A DNA stretch of 64,000 bases from CAZBGR01 sp964491535 (lineage in GTDB: Bacteria; Bacillota_I; Bacilli_A; RF39; UBA660): contig CAZBGR010000001.1 in the NCBI GenBank assembly GCA_964491535.1, positions 6,199 through 70,198 of the forward strand, in the 5' to 3' direction. The position numbers and the translations under genes were made by a program. Below are positions 40,645 to 49,782 of this stretch, piece by piece (positions within the stretch are counted from its first letter, which is position 1; every line of letters begins with the position of its first letter). Under the pieces are notes generated by a model. That model saw nothing but the letters and a program-made list of their open reading frames with translations. It had not been told where the DNA came from and made no database searches.

Positions 40645-41832
40645 CTATAACAAATGGTTATTTGAGCTATCAATTAAATCATTAAGATCATAGCTTTTTA
40701 TTTTCTTTAGACAATCATTTATCATTTTTTGGTAATCAAATCTTTTTTCCAAACTTAAACATTTGTTAACCTCAGGATTAATAACTGGATGAGTTGGTAC
40801 AAAGATAGTACAACAATCCTCAAAAGGTAAAATGCTTATTTCATATGTTCCTATTTCTTTAGCTATTTCAATAATTTCTAATTTATCAAAACAAGCTAAA
40901 GGTCTAATTATGGGAATATTGGTTACCCTATTAATAGCCTTCATACTAGTTAATGTTTGACTAGCTACTTGGCCAATAGATTCTCCATTAATAAGGGCAT
41001 GAGCTTTTAATTTAGTAGCTAATCTATTACTAATTCGATACATCATTCTTCTCATAATAGTTATCATATAAGCTGAATCAACATGCTTATAAATAGCTTC
41101 TTGGATTTCAGTAAACAAAATAATATGTAATTTTATATTCAGAGTATATAAAGATAATTGTTTTACTAAAGACTTTACTTTATTTAAAGCCTCTAAACTA
41201 GTATGTGGTGGAGAATCAAAATATAAACATTCTATTTCAACACCCCTTTTTAAACTTAAAAAACCAGCTACAGGTGAATCAATTCCACCACTTAACATTA
41301 ATAAGGCCTTACCTTGAATTGAAACCGGATAACCACCTAAACCTTCTATTTCTTTAAGATAAAGATAAGTCCCTTTGGATCTTATTTCAATAGTAAGAGT
41401 TAAATTGGGTTGATGAACATCAACTTTTTTATTCTTTAGATTTTGTAAAAGGTAACTACCAACTAAACAATTAACCTCCATGCTAGAATAATTAAATCTT
41501 TTATCAGCCCTTTTAGTTGTTACTTTAAAAGTATTAAATGTTTCTGTTTCTAATAATTTTAAAGCATCCTTTTGGATAACTTCTAAATCAGAATCAATTT
41601 CATAAGCAATTACTATCTTTAAAATACCAAAAACTTGTTTTAATTTATTTATGACAAGCTCAAGATTATCTTTATTTAATTTAATATACATTCTTGCTAC
41701 ATTATAATAAATATCAACTTGATCATCTTTTAATTTTTCTTTTACATTTTGATATAATTTATCCAGAAAAAAATTAATATTTTTGTGTTTTGTATTTAAT
41801 TCACCATATTTTATAAAAATAATCTTATTCAT
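40645..41832 (-). CDS. thiI: tRNA 4-thiouridine synthase ThiI
   Basis: A 395-residue protein with ferredoxin-like and THUMP domains (about 1-165) and an adenylating PP-loop domain (LLMLSGGIDSPVAGFL). The C-terminal part has FEDCCTIFVPTHP. As in most Firmicutes there is no rhodanese domain, so sulfur must come from the adjacent cysteine desulfurase. It installs s4U8 in tRNA and may supply thiamine synthesis. Confidence 0.95.
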   Translation of the reverse strand: MNKIIFIKYGELNTKHKNINFFLDKLYQNVKEKLKDDQVDIYYNVARMYIKLNKDNLELVINKLKQVFGILKIVIAYEIDSDLEVIQKDALKLLETETFNTFKVTTKRADKRFNYSSMEVNCLVGSYLLQNLKNKKVDVHQPNLTLTIEIRSKGTYLYLKEIEGLGGYPVSIQGKALLMLSGGIDSPVAGFLSLKRGVEIECLYFDSPPHTSLEALNKVKSLVKQLSLYTLNIKLHIILFTEIQEAIYKHVDSAYMITIMRRMMYRISNRLATKLKAHALINGESIGQVASQTLTSMKAINRVTNIPIIRPLACFDKLEIIEIAKEIGTYEISILPFEDCCTIFVPTHPVINPEVNKCLSLEKRFDYQKMINDCLKKIKSYDLNDLIDSSNNHLL

Positions 41833-41837
41833 TATTA

Positions 41838-42971
41838 TTATTCCTTTTCTTTTAAATTTAATGCTTGATAAATGTTGTTAAAAACTTCTAAAAATTTTTT
41901 TATTTCTTGATCAGTAGTTAAATAAGATAAACTTATTCTAATTGATGTTTTGGCAATTAATTCGTTTTTAGTTAAAGTTAATAAAGGTATTGAGGGTTGT
42001 TTAATATCTAAGCAAGCACTTTTAGTTGATACAAATATATTTTCATCTGATAAAGCATTAACTAAAGTTGAAGGTTTAATAGTTAAAAGACTGATATTTA
42101 AAATATGAGGAATAGATTGATTAGTACTATTAATAACTAAATTGTTAATTTTTAAAAAAGATGATTTTATTTTATTATTTAATTTATTTACTAATTGATA
42201 TTGATAATCAATATTTTCTAAACTTAAACGTAATGCCTTACTTAATGAAACAATTAACGGTAATGATGGTGTTCCACTGCGATAAAGGTTTATACTTTGT
42301 CCTCCATGACATAATGGTTCTAATTTTATTTTTTCCTTACAAATTAAACAACCAATTCCTTTTAAACCATAAAACTTATGAGCTGAAAAAGTTACTAAAT
42401 CAATATTATTTAAATTCACTTTTATTTTCCCAAGAGCTTGAGTAGCATCAACATGGAAAATAACTTTGGGATATTTCTTTAATAATAAAGCTATTTCTTC
42501 AATTGGTTGCTTAATTCCTAACTCACTATCAACATAACAAATAGATATCAAAATAGTATCATTATTAATTAAACTTTTTAAATGATTAATATCAATTAAG
42601 CCATTAGTTAAAAGATTAACATATGAAACCTGATAACCTTTAGTTTTTAAATAATCTAAAGGAGCTTTAACTGATGAATGTTCTAAATTAGTCGTTATAA
42701 TATGATTCCCTCTTTTTTGATAAAACTTTAAGACTCCTTTAATTGCTAAATTATTAGCTTCAGTAGCTCCACTAGTATAGATTATTTCATTAGCTTTTAC
42801 TTTTAGAAGATTAGCTATTTGATTAGTAGCTTCATTTATTAATTCTTTAGCTTCTATTCCTAAACGATGATGAGAATTAGGATTACCTATATAATTATTA
42901 CAAGCCTTATTAAATGAATCTAAAACCTTAGGATTAACTGGCGTAGTTGCACTATAATCTAAATAAATCAT
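41838..42971 (-). CDS. Cysteine desulfurase (NifS/IscS-type, ThiI partner)
   Basis: A 377-residue PLP enzyme. It begins MIYLDYSATTPVNPKVLDSF; the PLP lysine is in TFSAHKFYGLKGIG, and the catalytic cysteine loop reads STKSACLD. The gene ends five bases before thiI, as in Bacillus nifZ-thiI, so it probably gives sulfur to ThiI. A second desulfurase, sufS, serves the SUF operon further on. The start is taken at the second ATG after AGGTGAT. Confidence 0.92.
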   Translation of the reverse strand: MIYLDYSATTPVNPKVLDSFNKACNNYIGNPNSHHRLGIEAKELINEATNQIANLLKVKANEIIYTSGATEANNLAIKGVLKFYQKRGNHIITTNLEHSSVKAPLDYLKTKGYQVSYVNLLTNGLIDINHLKSLINNDTILISICYVDSELGIKQPIEEIALLLKKYPKVIFHVDATQALGKIKVNLNNIDLVTFSAHKFYGLKGIGCLICKEKIKLEPLCHGGQSINLYRSGTPSLPLIVSLSKALRLSLENIDYQYQLVNKLNNKIKSSFLKINNLVINSTNQSIPHILNISLLTIKPSTLVNALSDENIFVSTKSACLDIKQPSIPLLTLTKNELIAKTSIRISLSYLTTDQEIKKFLEVFNNIYQALNLKEKE

Positions 42972-43000
42972 CATTATCACCTATTTAAAATTATAACATA

Positions 43001-43028
43001 AAAAAAAGGCTTGTTTAGCCTTTTTTTT
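43001..43028 (-). terminator. Terminator after the repeat-protein gene
   Basis: AAGGCT and AGCCTT with long A and T flanks form a hairpin eight bases downstream of the stop. Confidence 0.8.
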
Positions 43029-43035
43029 AAAATCA

Positions 43036-44456
43036 TTATTTCCTTTTAGTATAACTCTGAGTTGAATTTAACTGTTGTTCCATATCAATGTTACCTAAAG
43101 CTTTAACCTCGTTTTCTAACAAATTAAGAAGTTGATTTAATCTTTCTTGTCCTTGTTTTAAATTTTGATTTTCTTGTTCTAATCTTTGTCGTTCAACATC
43201 TAATTTAGCCTGTTCTGAAGCAAGAACACGCTTTGCAATATCGATAGTTCTTTGTTGATTATCTAATTTTTCTTTAGAAACACCTAAATCTTTTACCTCA
43301 TTTATTTCCTTTTTTAAATTTTCGTTTTCTGACGAAATTTTCTTTGCTCCTTCAATAAAATTAGAAATAATACTTTGAATTTCATCTGCTCTTCTATTAA
43401 GATCTTCATAATTAACGAAACTGCCTTTATTAGGACTAGAAGTTTGCTTCAATTCATTATCTAATTGTGTCACTGCTCGATAATCGCTAATTTTATATCC
43501 AGCCTTTTCTTCAACTATAGGAGTATTTGTTCTATAACTAGGAGGAAGAATAATGGTTGGATTCTTTTTGGTTTCCTTTTGACGATTAAATTCAGCATTT
43601 TCTTTTAAAGCTTCTTGATGTANNNNNNNNNNNNNNNNNNNNNNNNNNNNNNNNNNNNNNNNNNNNNNNNNNNNNNNNNNNNNNNNNNNNNNNNNNNNNN
43701 NNNNNNNNNNNNNNNNNNNNNNTCTCTTTCTGCTACTTCCTTTTGACGATCCATTTCAGCATTTTCTTTTAAAGCTTCTTGATGTAATCTATCTCTTTCT
43801 GCTACTTCCTTTTGACGATCCATTTCAGCATTTTCTTTTAAAGCTTCTTGATGTAATCTATCTCTTTCTGCTATTTCTTGTTGAGAATTAATTTCAGCAT
43901 TCGAGCCACCAGAACCAACTCCTCTTAATTCAGCATCTAATCTATTTACTTCCTCTCTTATCATCCCACCCGCCGTCTTAGCAAATGCTCGATCTTCTTG
44001 TTTTCTCTTATATTTACGTAAAGTATTCCCCAAAGCAAACTTTGGATTTAATTGCCTTTGAAGTTTAAATCTTTTCTTTTCAAGGATAGCTAAAATATCC
44101 TCTATTCTCTCTTTTATTAATTCAAATCTTCTTTCACTCATTATTCCTTGAGCTTTATATTCTTCAATTTCCCTTAAACGATCTTCCGCTTTTTTTTGTT
44201 GCTCATTTATAATATTAATTTCTGTTGATAATCTTTGTTCTTTGTCTTCTCTACGTTTTATAATATTATCAGTAAATTTTTTTATTCCCTCTTTAGCTGC
44301 TTTAAAAGTTGTTTTTACTTTTTTAGCACCTTTTAAAACAACTTTAACCGTTACATCTTTTAATCGTTCATATTCTTGAATAATATCTCTTAATTCAACT
44401 TCACTATGCCTATCTCCAAATATTTCTTTTAGAATTTCAAATGTTTTTCCCGTCAT
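43036..44456 (-). CDS. Coiled-coil protein with identical 23-residue repeats, interrupted by an assembly gap
   Basis: One gene that a run of 100 N (43623-43722) splits. Upstream of the gap the frame reads MTGKTFEILKEIFGDRHSEV..., long charged helices, then repeats containing RLHQEALKENAEMDRQ. Downstream of the gap the open frame resumes inside the same repeat (HQEALKENAEFNRQKETKK), continues through ILPPSYRTNTPIVEE and ends in another coiled coil (about 43036-43450). Two DNA units are identical 69-mers at 43723-43791 and 43792-43860. The GTG at 43473 is therefore an internal codon, not a start. The true length is unknown. No family is recognised; it looks structural. AATGGGAGG precedes the ATG. 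Confidence 0.85.
43554..43878 (-). repeat. Tandem 69-bp coding repeats flanking the gap
   Basis: Two perfect 69-bp units (43723-43791, 43792-43860), a partial one reaching 43878 and a diverged final unit at about 43554-43622 on the other side of the gap. Each unit encodes 23 residues (AERDRLHQEALK, ENAEMDRQKEV). The gap probably hides further copies that could not be assembled. Confidence 0.9.
43623..43722. other. Assembly gap (100 N)
   Basis: Exactly 100 N, the conventional placeholder for unknown length. Because the repeat phase is preserved on both sides, the real gap should equal 5 plus a multiple of 69 bases. Confidence 0.95.
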
Positions 44457-44471
44457 TCCTATAACCTCCCA

Positions 44472-44771
44472 TTACTGTTCTTGCTCAATTTTTGTCATCG
44501 CTTGAGCCATAGCTTTCATTATTTCTTTTAATCTGGTCCATTCTTCATCAGATTCAACATCTTCAAAAGTATACATACCATCTTTTTCAACTAAAACAGA
44601 AACATATAAAGTTAACATATTGTTTTCATCTTTTTCATTAAAAGTATATATTATATATTCTTTATTAAACTCGGGTAATTTTAAATCAGTTATTACCTCT
44701 GCTTCCCTCTCTTGTCCATTTTGATCTATTACAGTAATAGTATCTTTTTTTAAGCCTTGATTTTCATTCAT
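44472..44771 (-). CDS. DUF1292 (YrzB-like) protein
   Basis: A 99-residue acidic protein: DTITVIDQNGQEREAEVITD, then EYIIYTFNEKDENN and DGMYTFEDVESDEEWTRLKE. The pattern is that of the DUF1292 family found next to ruvX/ireB in many Firmicutes; function unknown. The ATG at 44771 follows GAGGCGG; a start six codons earlier is less likely. It precedes the repeat-protein gene by 15 bases. Confidence 0.8.
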   Translation of the reverse strand: MNENQGLKKDTITVIDQNGQEREAEVITDLKLPEFNKEYIIYTFNEKDENNMLTLYVSVLVEKDGMYTFEDVESDEEWTRLKEIMKAMAQAMTKIEQEQ

Positions 44772-44826
44772 CACATCCGCCTCTTTCATTTATTCTTTTC
44801 CTTACTTAAAATTATATCATATAATG

Positions 44827-45111
44827 TTATTTTTTGTATACCTTTTTTATCAAAAAATATCGACAACCATAAGCACAATTCTTTTTTAAATAATTATCCA
44901 AAAATTTTATGTTATTTAATTTTTTAACCTGTCTATTATATTCGTTATAAAATCCCTTTAATCTAAGCTTATTGTAAGCCCAATCACCAACAATATAATC
45001 ATAGTCATTAAAATAATCAGTTAATTTATTTTTTACTTCTTCCAAATCAAACCCATCTTTAACGTTGTCAAGTACTTGATATTGTTTGTCATTAATGTTT
45101 ACATACTCCAT
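44827..45111 (-). CDS. yutD: YutD-like protein (DUF1027)
   Basis: A 94-residue protein with the YutD signature YDYIVGDWAYNKLRLKGFY and a C-terminal CAYGCRYFLIKK. The family is widespread in Firmicutes, of unknown function. The gene is one base from the stop of the upstream glycosidase-like gene, so the two are coupled. AAGGAG precedes the ATG. Confidence 0.85.
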   Translation of the reverse strand: MEYVNINDKQYQVLDNVKDGFDLEEVKNKLTDYFNDYDYIVGDWAYNKLRLKGFYNEYNRQVKKLNNIKFLDNYLKKNCAYGCRYFLIKKVYKK

Positions 45112-45112
45112 T

Positions 45113-46834
45113 TTAATACTCCTTACTATAAACCTCAGCCTGATTCTTATATCTTTCTAAACTAGAATATGATAACCAAGTCATATAGCCACCATCTAAC
45201 CCAGCATCAAATAAAGCCTGTATCTGCCCTTTAATTTCCTTAACTCCATATTCAAAACCACCCTTATGTTTATAATCAGGTACATCATAAGTTTGAATCC
45301 AAGTTCTAACAATAGCGGGAGAAGGAATTTCAGTTTGCCTTTTAACAACATAATTACTTGCCCAATGATAAACTAACTCATAAGGAACAGTCCAAACCGG
45401 TTCTTTAAAACCAAACTCATATTTATTAAAATGATCAGGATATGGCATCCCGCTAACCACATCAACTACATTAGAAATGGCCGGCCAATACTGTCCATAA
45501 GCAGTTACATAAGTATAGGCTGATTCGCCAAATAAATCCGCCGATATATAAGTATTTAATTTATGTAATTCATCAGCAGCATAACGAAAAAAGCCTTGAA
45601 TAGCAGCTGCTTTTTCTTCGTTATAATTGTTCCCAAAAAGCATTAACCCTTCCTTTTCAGCTGAAATAGTTCGATCAGGAAACCTTACATAATCAAATTG
45701 AATTTCATTAAAACCCATTTCCTTAACGGCTTCTTTCGCTAAAGCGACATTGAATTCCCAAACTTTACGTTGATATGGACTAGGCCAATAAGTATTAGAA
45801 TGTAAATAAGGTTTATTAGTTCTACTATCTAAAATAGCAATATCTTCATTATCAAGAACATAATATTTATCCTTAAAAACAGTTATCCGTCCAATAACAT
45901 AAAAACCGGCCACTCTTAATTTTTTTATGGCTGTTTGATAATTTTCAAAAGTATTATTAGCATATTTATAATTAGTTGGCGAATATTGTTCAAATACTTT
46001 TGATTTATAAGCTGGGGATTCATTATCCTTAATATCAACGACAAAAGCATTTATCTTAGTTGTTTTAGCATAATCAATATAAGCATCAACATTTGAAATT
46101 ACATTCCGACCACTATTTAAATATAATGCATAAACCTTTTCAGGCATAAGATTATCATCAAAAACAGGTTTAATAACCGGATAATAATCAAGATTGCCAG
46201 CATCACCTCCACCATAACGATTCCCTCTTTGTTGATGAACTTGATAATATTTTTCCACTTCATAACGAGCGAGCGAATCTTCCTCATCTAAAACAATATA
46301 TTTTCCATAAATATGACCTTGATAAGAATCGTTTTTCACTTGATAAGCATCTACATAACCCTCATCATCAATAAAATTAAAAGCCATTACCTCCCATTTA
46401 GTTCCTTTAAGAGCTACCCCTTCAATAGTCCCCTCTTCTAAATCACGATAAATAATAGTTGGGGTTCTGACAAAAAGATATTGTTCTTTTATAGCATCCT
46501 TTTTTTCACTAACTAAATTATCCTTTTTAAGATAATAAATCTTTTTTTGATATTTAATTGTTTGATAAGTTATCTTGTCATTAATAATTGTTTTCTTATA
46601 AACATCGACCTGTTGACCCCTTACTATTTTCCCCACTTCTTCAAATTGATCATTATATAAAGAAACTTTAGCTTGATCACTTGCCACATACATTTTAACT
46701 AAAGATCGATATTTAAAAACATTAATTTTATTAAAATTTAAACCTATAGCTACCAAAATAATTAAACCAATTATAAAAGATATTATTAAACGTCTCTTTT
46801 TTTTACTAATATTTTTTTTAGTTCTTCTTTTCAT
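45113..46834 (-). CDS. Membrane-anchored putative glycoside hydrolase (DUF4015 family)
   Basis: A 573-residue protein with a very basic N-terminus (MKRRTKKNISKKKRR), one membrane helix (about 15-31), SH3-like extracellular repeats (about 45-180), and a TIM-barrel domain (about 225-560) of the DUF4015 putative glycosyl hydrolase family: INAFVVDIKDNES, YVIGRITVFKD, KEMGFNEIQFDYVRFPD and VDVVSGMPYPDHF. It is expected to act on an extracellular glycan, perhaps cell-wall polymer; substrate unknown. AAGGTGAT precedes the ATG. Confidence 0.85.
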   Translation of the reverse strand: MKRRTKKNISKKKRRLIISFIIGLIILVAIGLNFNKINVFKYRSLVKMYVASDQAKVSLYNDQFEEVGKIVRGQQVDVYKKTIINDKITYQTIKYQKKIYYLKKDNLVSEKKDAIKEQYLFVRTPTIIYRDLEEGTIEGVALKGTKWEVMAFNFIDDEGYVDAYQVKNDSYQGHIYGKYIVLDEEDSLARYEVEKYYQVHQQRGNRYGGGDAGNLDYYPVIKPVFDDNLMPEKVYALYLNSGRNVISNVDAYIDYAKTTKINAFVVDIKDNESPAYKSKVFEQYSPTNYKYANNTFENYQTAIKKLRVAGFYVIGRITVFKDKYYVLDNEDIAILDSRTNKPYLHSNTYWPSPYQRKVWEFNVALAKEAVKEMGFNEIQFDYVRFPDRTISAEKEGLMLFGNNYNEEKAAAIQGFFRYAADELHKLNTYISADLFGESAYTYVTAYGQYWPAISNVVDVVSGMPYPDHFNKYEFGFKEPVWTVPYELVYHWASNYVVKRQTEIPSPAIVRTWIQTYDVPDYKHKGGFEYGVKEIKGQIQALFDAGLDGGYMTWLSYSSLERYKNQAEVYSKEY

Positions 46835-46953
46835 AATTAAACATCACCTTATTTTAAATATTACTTATTATTTATTACTTCTAGTCATCATGCTATTAAT
46901 AATACCATCAAATAACGCATTCTTTGTCGAAAAAGAGCACTTATCCATTTTTA

Positions 46954-47466
46954 TTAAGGCATTAAAACTGATAAAATAGATTCCTTTTCATCTAAATATA
47001 AAATGTTTTGACCATCCTTTATTTTAATTAAGGTTGGGGCTTGAACCTTTAATTTTGAAGCATCATTTGCTAGTTCATTACTTTCTTCAGCTAAACAAAA
47101 AGCATTAAACTCCTTATCTAAATCCACCTTATATAAAGGAAGATACTCATTCTTTTCCTTGAAACGATCACTTACATAATCATATAATATTGTTTCATAA
47201 TTATCAAAATGATAAAAAATAACATAATATTCCTTTTCCATTTGATTAAATGTTTCACCCGCTAATATTTCTTGATATTGAATAACAGCTTCAATATTAT
47301 CGTTATTTTCTTTTACTTTTCTATTTACAATAAAACTAGTAATTAAATAAAAGATAACTAATACTAAAACGACCCCGCAAGATATTTTAATTATATTATC
47401 TACTTGATCTACTTTCGGCAAATCAATTTTTGTTTTAGTAGCTCTTCTTCTTTGTCGGTTAGCCAA
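46954..47466 (-). CDS. Membrane-anchored protein with possible thioredoxin-like fold
   Basis: A 170-residue protein with a basic head (MANRQRRRATKTK), one membrane helix (about 28-48) and an extracellular domain with the strand-helix order of a thioredoxin-like fold: EYYVIFYHFDNYETILYDYV, LPLYKVDLDKE, and APTLIKIKDGQ (cis-Pro-like APT). The CxxC site is absent (HFDN), so a redox role is unlikely. Fold assignment is inference. AAAGGAGC precedes the start. Confidence 0.6.
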   Translation of the reverse strand: MANRQRRRATKTKIDLPKVDQVDNIIKISCGVVLVLVIFYLITSFIVNRKVKENNDNIEAVIQYQEILAGETFNQMEKEYYVIFYHFDNYETILYDYVSDRFKEKNEYLPLYKVDLDKEFNAFCLAEESNELANDASKLKVQAPTLIKIKDGQNILYLDEKESILSVLMP

Positions 47467-47560
47467 AAAAATCAGCTCCTTTCGTAATTAATTAAATTCA
47501 TTTTTATTATACCATATTTTGAATGGCTAATCATTTTAATTTGAGTCTAAATATTAAAAA

Positions 47561-47600
47561 TAAAATAAGATGACCTACCCTTAAAATCATCTTATTTTAT
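47561..47600 (-). terminator. Terminator after fic and the decayed fragment
   Basis: AAAATAAGATGA and TCATCTTATTTT form a perfect 12-bp stem with a 14-base loop and T-rich flank. Confidence 0.8.
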
Positions 47601-47615
47601 TTTAAAACTCTTCAT

Positions 47616-47690
47616 AAAAAACATAATAATTTTTGATTCCTTCAAAAACCTTTTATCTTTATTTTTAAAACTTCTAACAAGTTTTAAATT
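47616..47690 (-). pseudogene. Decayed fragment of the YdcC-like lipoprotein gene
   Basis: This stretch resembles part of the intact gene at about 49235-49315. It reads KVFEGIKNYYVF against KVFEETENYYVF there, with matching bases on both sides but several stop codons (TAG, TAA) and no start. It seems to be the remnant of a partial duplication lying just downstream of fic. Confidence 0.6.
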
Positions 47691-47712
47691 TTTTTATTAA
47701 TTATTCGATGGT

Positions 47713-48426
47713 TTAATCTAAGAATTGCTCAATTAATTTAATAAACTCATCTTGACTATCTTTTATTGTATTTATTAACCAACCTTTTTCATTAGTATAT
47801 TCTTTCAAACCTCTATAATAGAATAGTTTATGCTTTTCATCAACTATAAATGGGGTAATATTATGTTTTAAACATTCTTTAAACATAATGATTCTTCCTA
47901 CTCTACCATTGCCATCTTGAAAAGGATGTATTCTTTCAAATCGATAATGAAATTCTATTATATCTTCTAAATCAACTTTAGATAGATTATAATACCATTC
48001 TAATAACAGTTTTGTTTCTTTAGATACTTCACTAGGTTTAGTAGTTTCTATCCCTCCAACCTCATTAACAAGTTTTTTATAATCCCCAACATTAAACCAA
48101 TCTTTTCTCTCATCACTTGTACCACGCTTAAGTATATTATGATATTCTTTTATCATATCTTCACTTATTTGAATATCTGCATTATCTAACATATAATCAA
48201 ATAAATAAAAATGATTGGTAGTTTCTATAATATCATCAACATTAATTATCCTTTCATTGTTAATAATGGTATTATTTTCAAAAATATGTCTAATTTCTTC
48301 TTCCGATAACTGACTTCCCTCTATGCAATTAGTATTATAGGAAAACTTTATTTGTATATTATGGTATAAATTACCTTTTAGTTTTGATTTTTTTTGTTCC
48401 CTTAATATTTGCAATATATTATTCAT
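47713..48426 (-). CDS. Fic-domain protein (AMP-transferase type, N-terminal inhibitory helix)
   Basis: A 237-residue Fic protein with the complete active-site motif HPFQDGNGRVGR (about 164-175), including catalytic His. An inhibitory motif TNCIEG, matching (S/T)xxxE(G/N), lies at about 32-37, so it is a class II, self-inhibited enzyme. It would transfer AMP from ATP to a target hydroxyl; the target is unknown. No separate antitoxin is needed or seen. The flanks hold fragments of fic and of the next gene, suggesting recombination here. AGAGGTGAT precedes the ATG. Confidence 0.92.
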   Translation of the reverse strand: MNNILQILREQKKSKLKGNLYHNIQIKFSYNTNCIEGSQLSEEEIRHIFENNTIINNERIINVDDIIETTNHFYLFDYMLDNADIQISEDMIKEYHNILKRGTSDERKDWFNVGDYKKLVNEVGGIETTKPSEVSKETKLLLEWYYNLSKVDLEDIIEFHYRFERIHPFQDGNGRVGRIIMFKECLKHNITPFIVDEKHKLFYYRGLKEYTNEKGWLINTIKDSQDEFIKLIEQFLD

Positions 48427-48489
48427 TTATAATCACCTCTATCTATTATATCATGGGTTTGAACTTATAACGTATATCTATATTTTTTT

Positions 48490-48535
48490 CGACAATTACT
48501 GTTTTTAAAAGATATATTCTTTCAAATCGATAAGG
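48490..48535 (-). pseudogene. Short decayed fragment resembling the Fic active-site region
   Basis: The minus strand reads TTATCGATTTGAAAGAATA, identical to the fic segment at 47930-47948, and similar on both sides (FPYRFERIYLLK against FHYRFERIHPFQ). The match then ends. It may be the relic of a duplicated fic gene; the match is short, so chance cannot be fully excluded. Confidence 0.4.
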
Positions 48536-48614
48536 AAACTTGATAATCTTAACTCTGATAACTTTAAAAGAATTAAATAAATATAAATTTCAATCTCATA
48601 TATTAATTTTCTTA

Positions 48615-48650
48615 AAACTTAAAAGCACCAATAATTGGTGCCTTTAAGTT
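48615..48650 (-). terminator. Terminator of the YdcC-like gene
   Basis: AACTTAAAGGCACCA and TGGTGCTTTTAAGTT form a long, nearly perfect stem with an ATTAT loop, 17 bases after the stop. Confidence 0.85.
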
Positions 48651-48666
48651 TACTTTATAGGGTTGG

Positions 48667-49665
48667 TTATTTTATCACTGGTAAAACGCTAATTGAGGAT
48701 GCCACTTCTAATAATTCTTGACTCCCCATTACTTCGGAAGCAAGATAATATTCCATACCATGATTATTCCATAATACTGAATTATCAGAAACAGCTCCAA
48801 TAGTATCAACAATAATCATAGGCTCACCATAAGTTGGAATAATGGTAAATTCTTCTTCAATACTAGCCGTTTCTTCTACTAAAATAAACGGTTTTTCACC
48901 ATCAAAAGTTAAAATAACTCGTTCACCAATCGTTTTAGTAATTGGATCTTGTGAATTCAAATAAGTATTTTCAGGAATATACATCGGATAAACAACATCT
49001 TCAATCTTCATTACCGGAGTTATACTCTCTTCCATCATCGCGGTAGCCATATTTTCATTTAGAGTGAAATATTTATCTTTAAAAGTAGCTTTAATATCTG
49101 TTTTAGTTATCATCATTTTTATTTCGGGATTATTATTTTCGTTTAAAACATGAACTTCTTTAAAATTTAAATCTTTATCAAGATAAATTACTTGTTTAGT
49201 TAATTTGCGATTGTTAGGATAATTTACTTTTGTAGTAAAAACATAATAATTCTCAGTCTCTTCAAAAACCTTTTTATCATCATTTTTCAAATCCCTAAGC
49301 AAGGTTTGAATTAAATAGACTTGTGAATTATTATAAGGCCATTCACTTTGAAATTTAAAACTTTTATTGAGAGATGGTGTTAAAACATAAACTCCATCTT
49401 CATTTTTTAAAATAATTTGTTCATGATTATTGGCAATATTTTTCAAACTTACTTTAAAGAAGTCTGGATTTTGATAAGATGCTTTAACATTGTACTTATA
49501 AACATCTTCATTATTAATTATTTCCATATCACCCTCAAGATAATAACCTTTAGGATTATCATATCTTTTAGTTAAATCCTTCATCACTTCCTTATCATCA
49601 TATTTTCCACAACCAGTAATCAAAAACAACATCAATATTAATCCTAAATACCATAACCTTCTCAT
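48667..49665 (-). CDS. ydcC: YdcC-like sporulation lipoprotein (LolA-like fold)
   Basis: A 332-residue lipoprotein with lipobox LITGC (Cys about 19). The domain after it reads QIILKNEDGVYVLTPSLNKS, FKFQSEWPYNNSQVYL and KQVIYLDKDLNFKEVHVL, a strong resemblance to the Bacillus sporulation lipoprotein YdcC, which has a LolA-like fold and relates to GerS of Clostridioides. Expected in the mother cell under sigma-E; CATATAAT upstream is close to a sigma-E -10 box. Its exact function is not established. Confidence 0.8.
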   Translation of the reverse strand: MRRLWYLGLILMLFLITGCGKYDDKEVMKDLTKRYDNPKGYYLEGDMEIINNEDVYKYNVKASYQNPDFFKVSLKNIANNHEQIILKNEDGVYVLTPSLNKSFKFQSEWPYNNSQVYLIQTLLRDLKNDDKKVFEETENYYVFTTKVNYPNNRKLTKQVIYLDKDLNFKEVHVLNENNNPEIKMMITKTDIKATFKDKYFTLNENMATAMMEESITPVMKIEDVVYPMYIPENTYLNSQDPITKTIGERVILTFDGEKPFILVEETASIEEEFTIIPTYGEPMIIVDTIGAVSDNSVLWNNHGMEYYLASEVMGSQELLEVASSISVLPVIK

Positions 49666-49782
49666 TCTTCACCTCTTATTTTTTTATTCATTTAATTATA
49701 TGGATTCAAAATGCAATTATTCATGAATAATTTATTTTTTTTAGTTAATTATATTAACAGAAAAGCATTAAAGGAGGCCAAA

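Noticed and set aside
43036..43473. Separate 145-residue gene starting with GTG at 43473
   Set aside because: The frame is open upstream to the N gap and continues the same 23-residue repeat, so the GTG is internal.
43554..43878. CRISPR array
   Set aside because: The 69-bp units are directly adjacent without spacers and encode a continuous coiled-coil frame.
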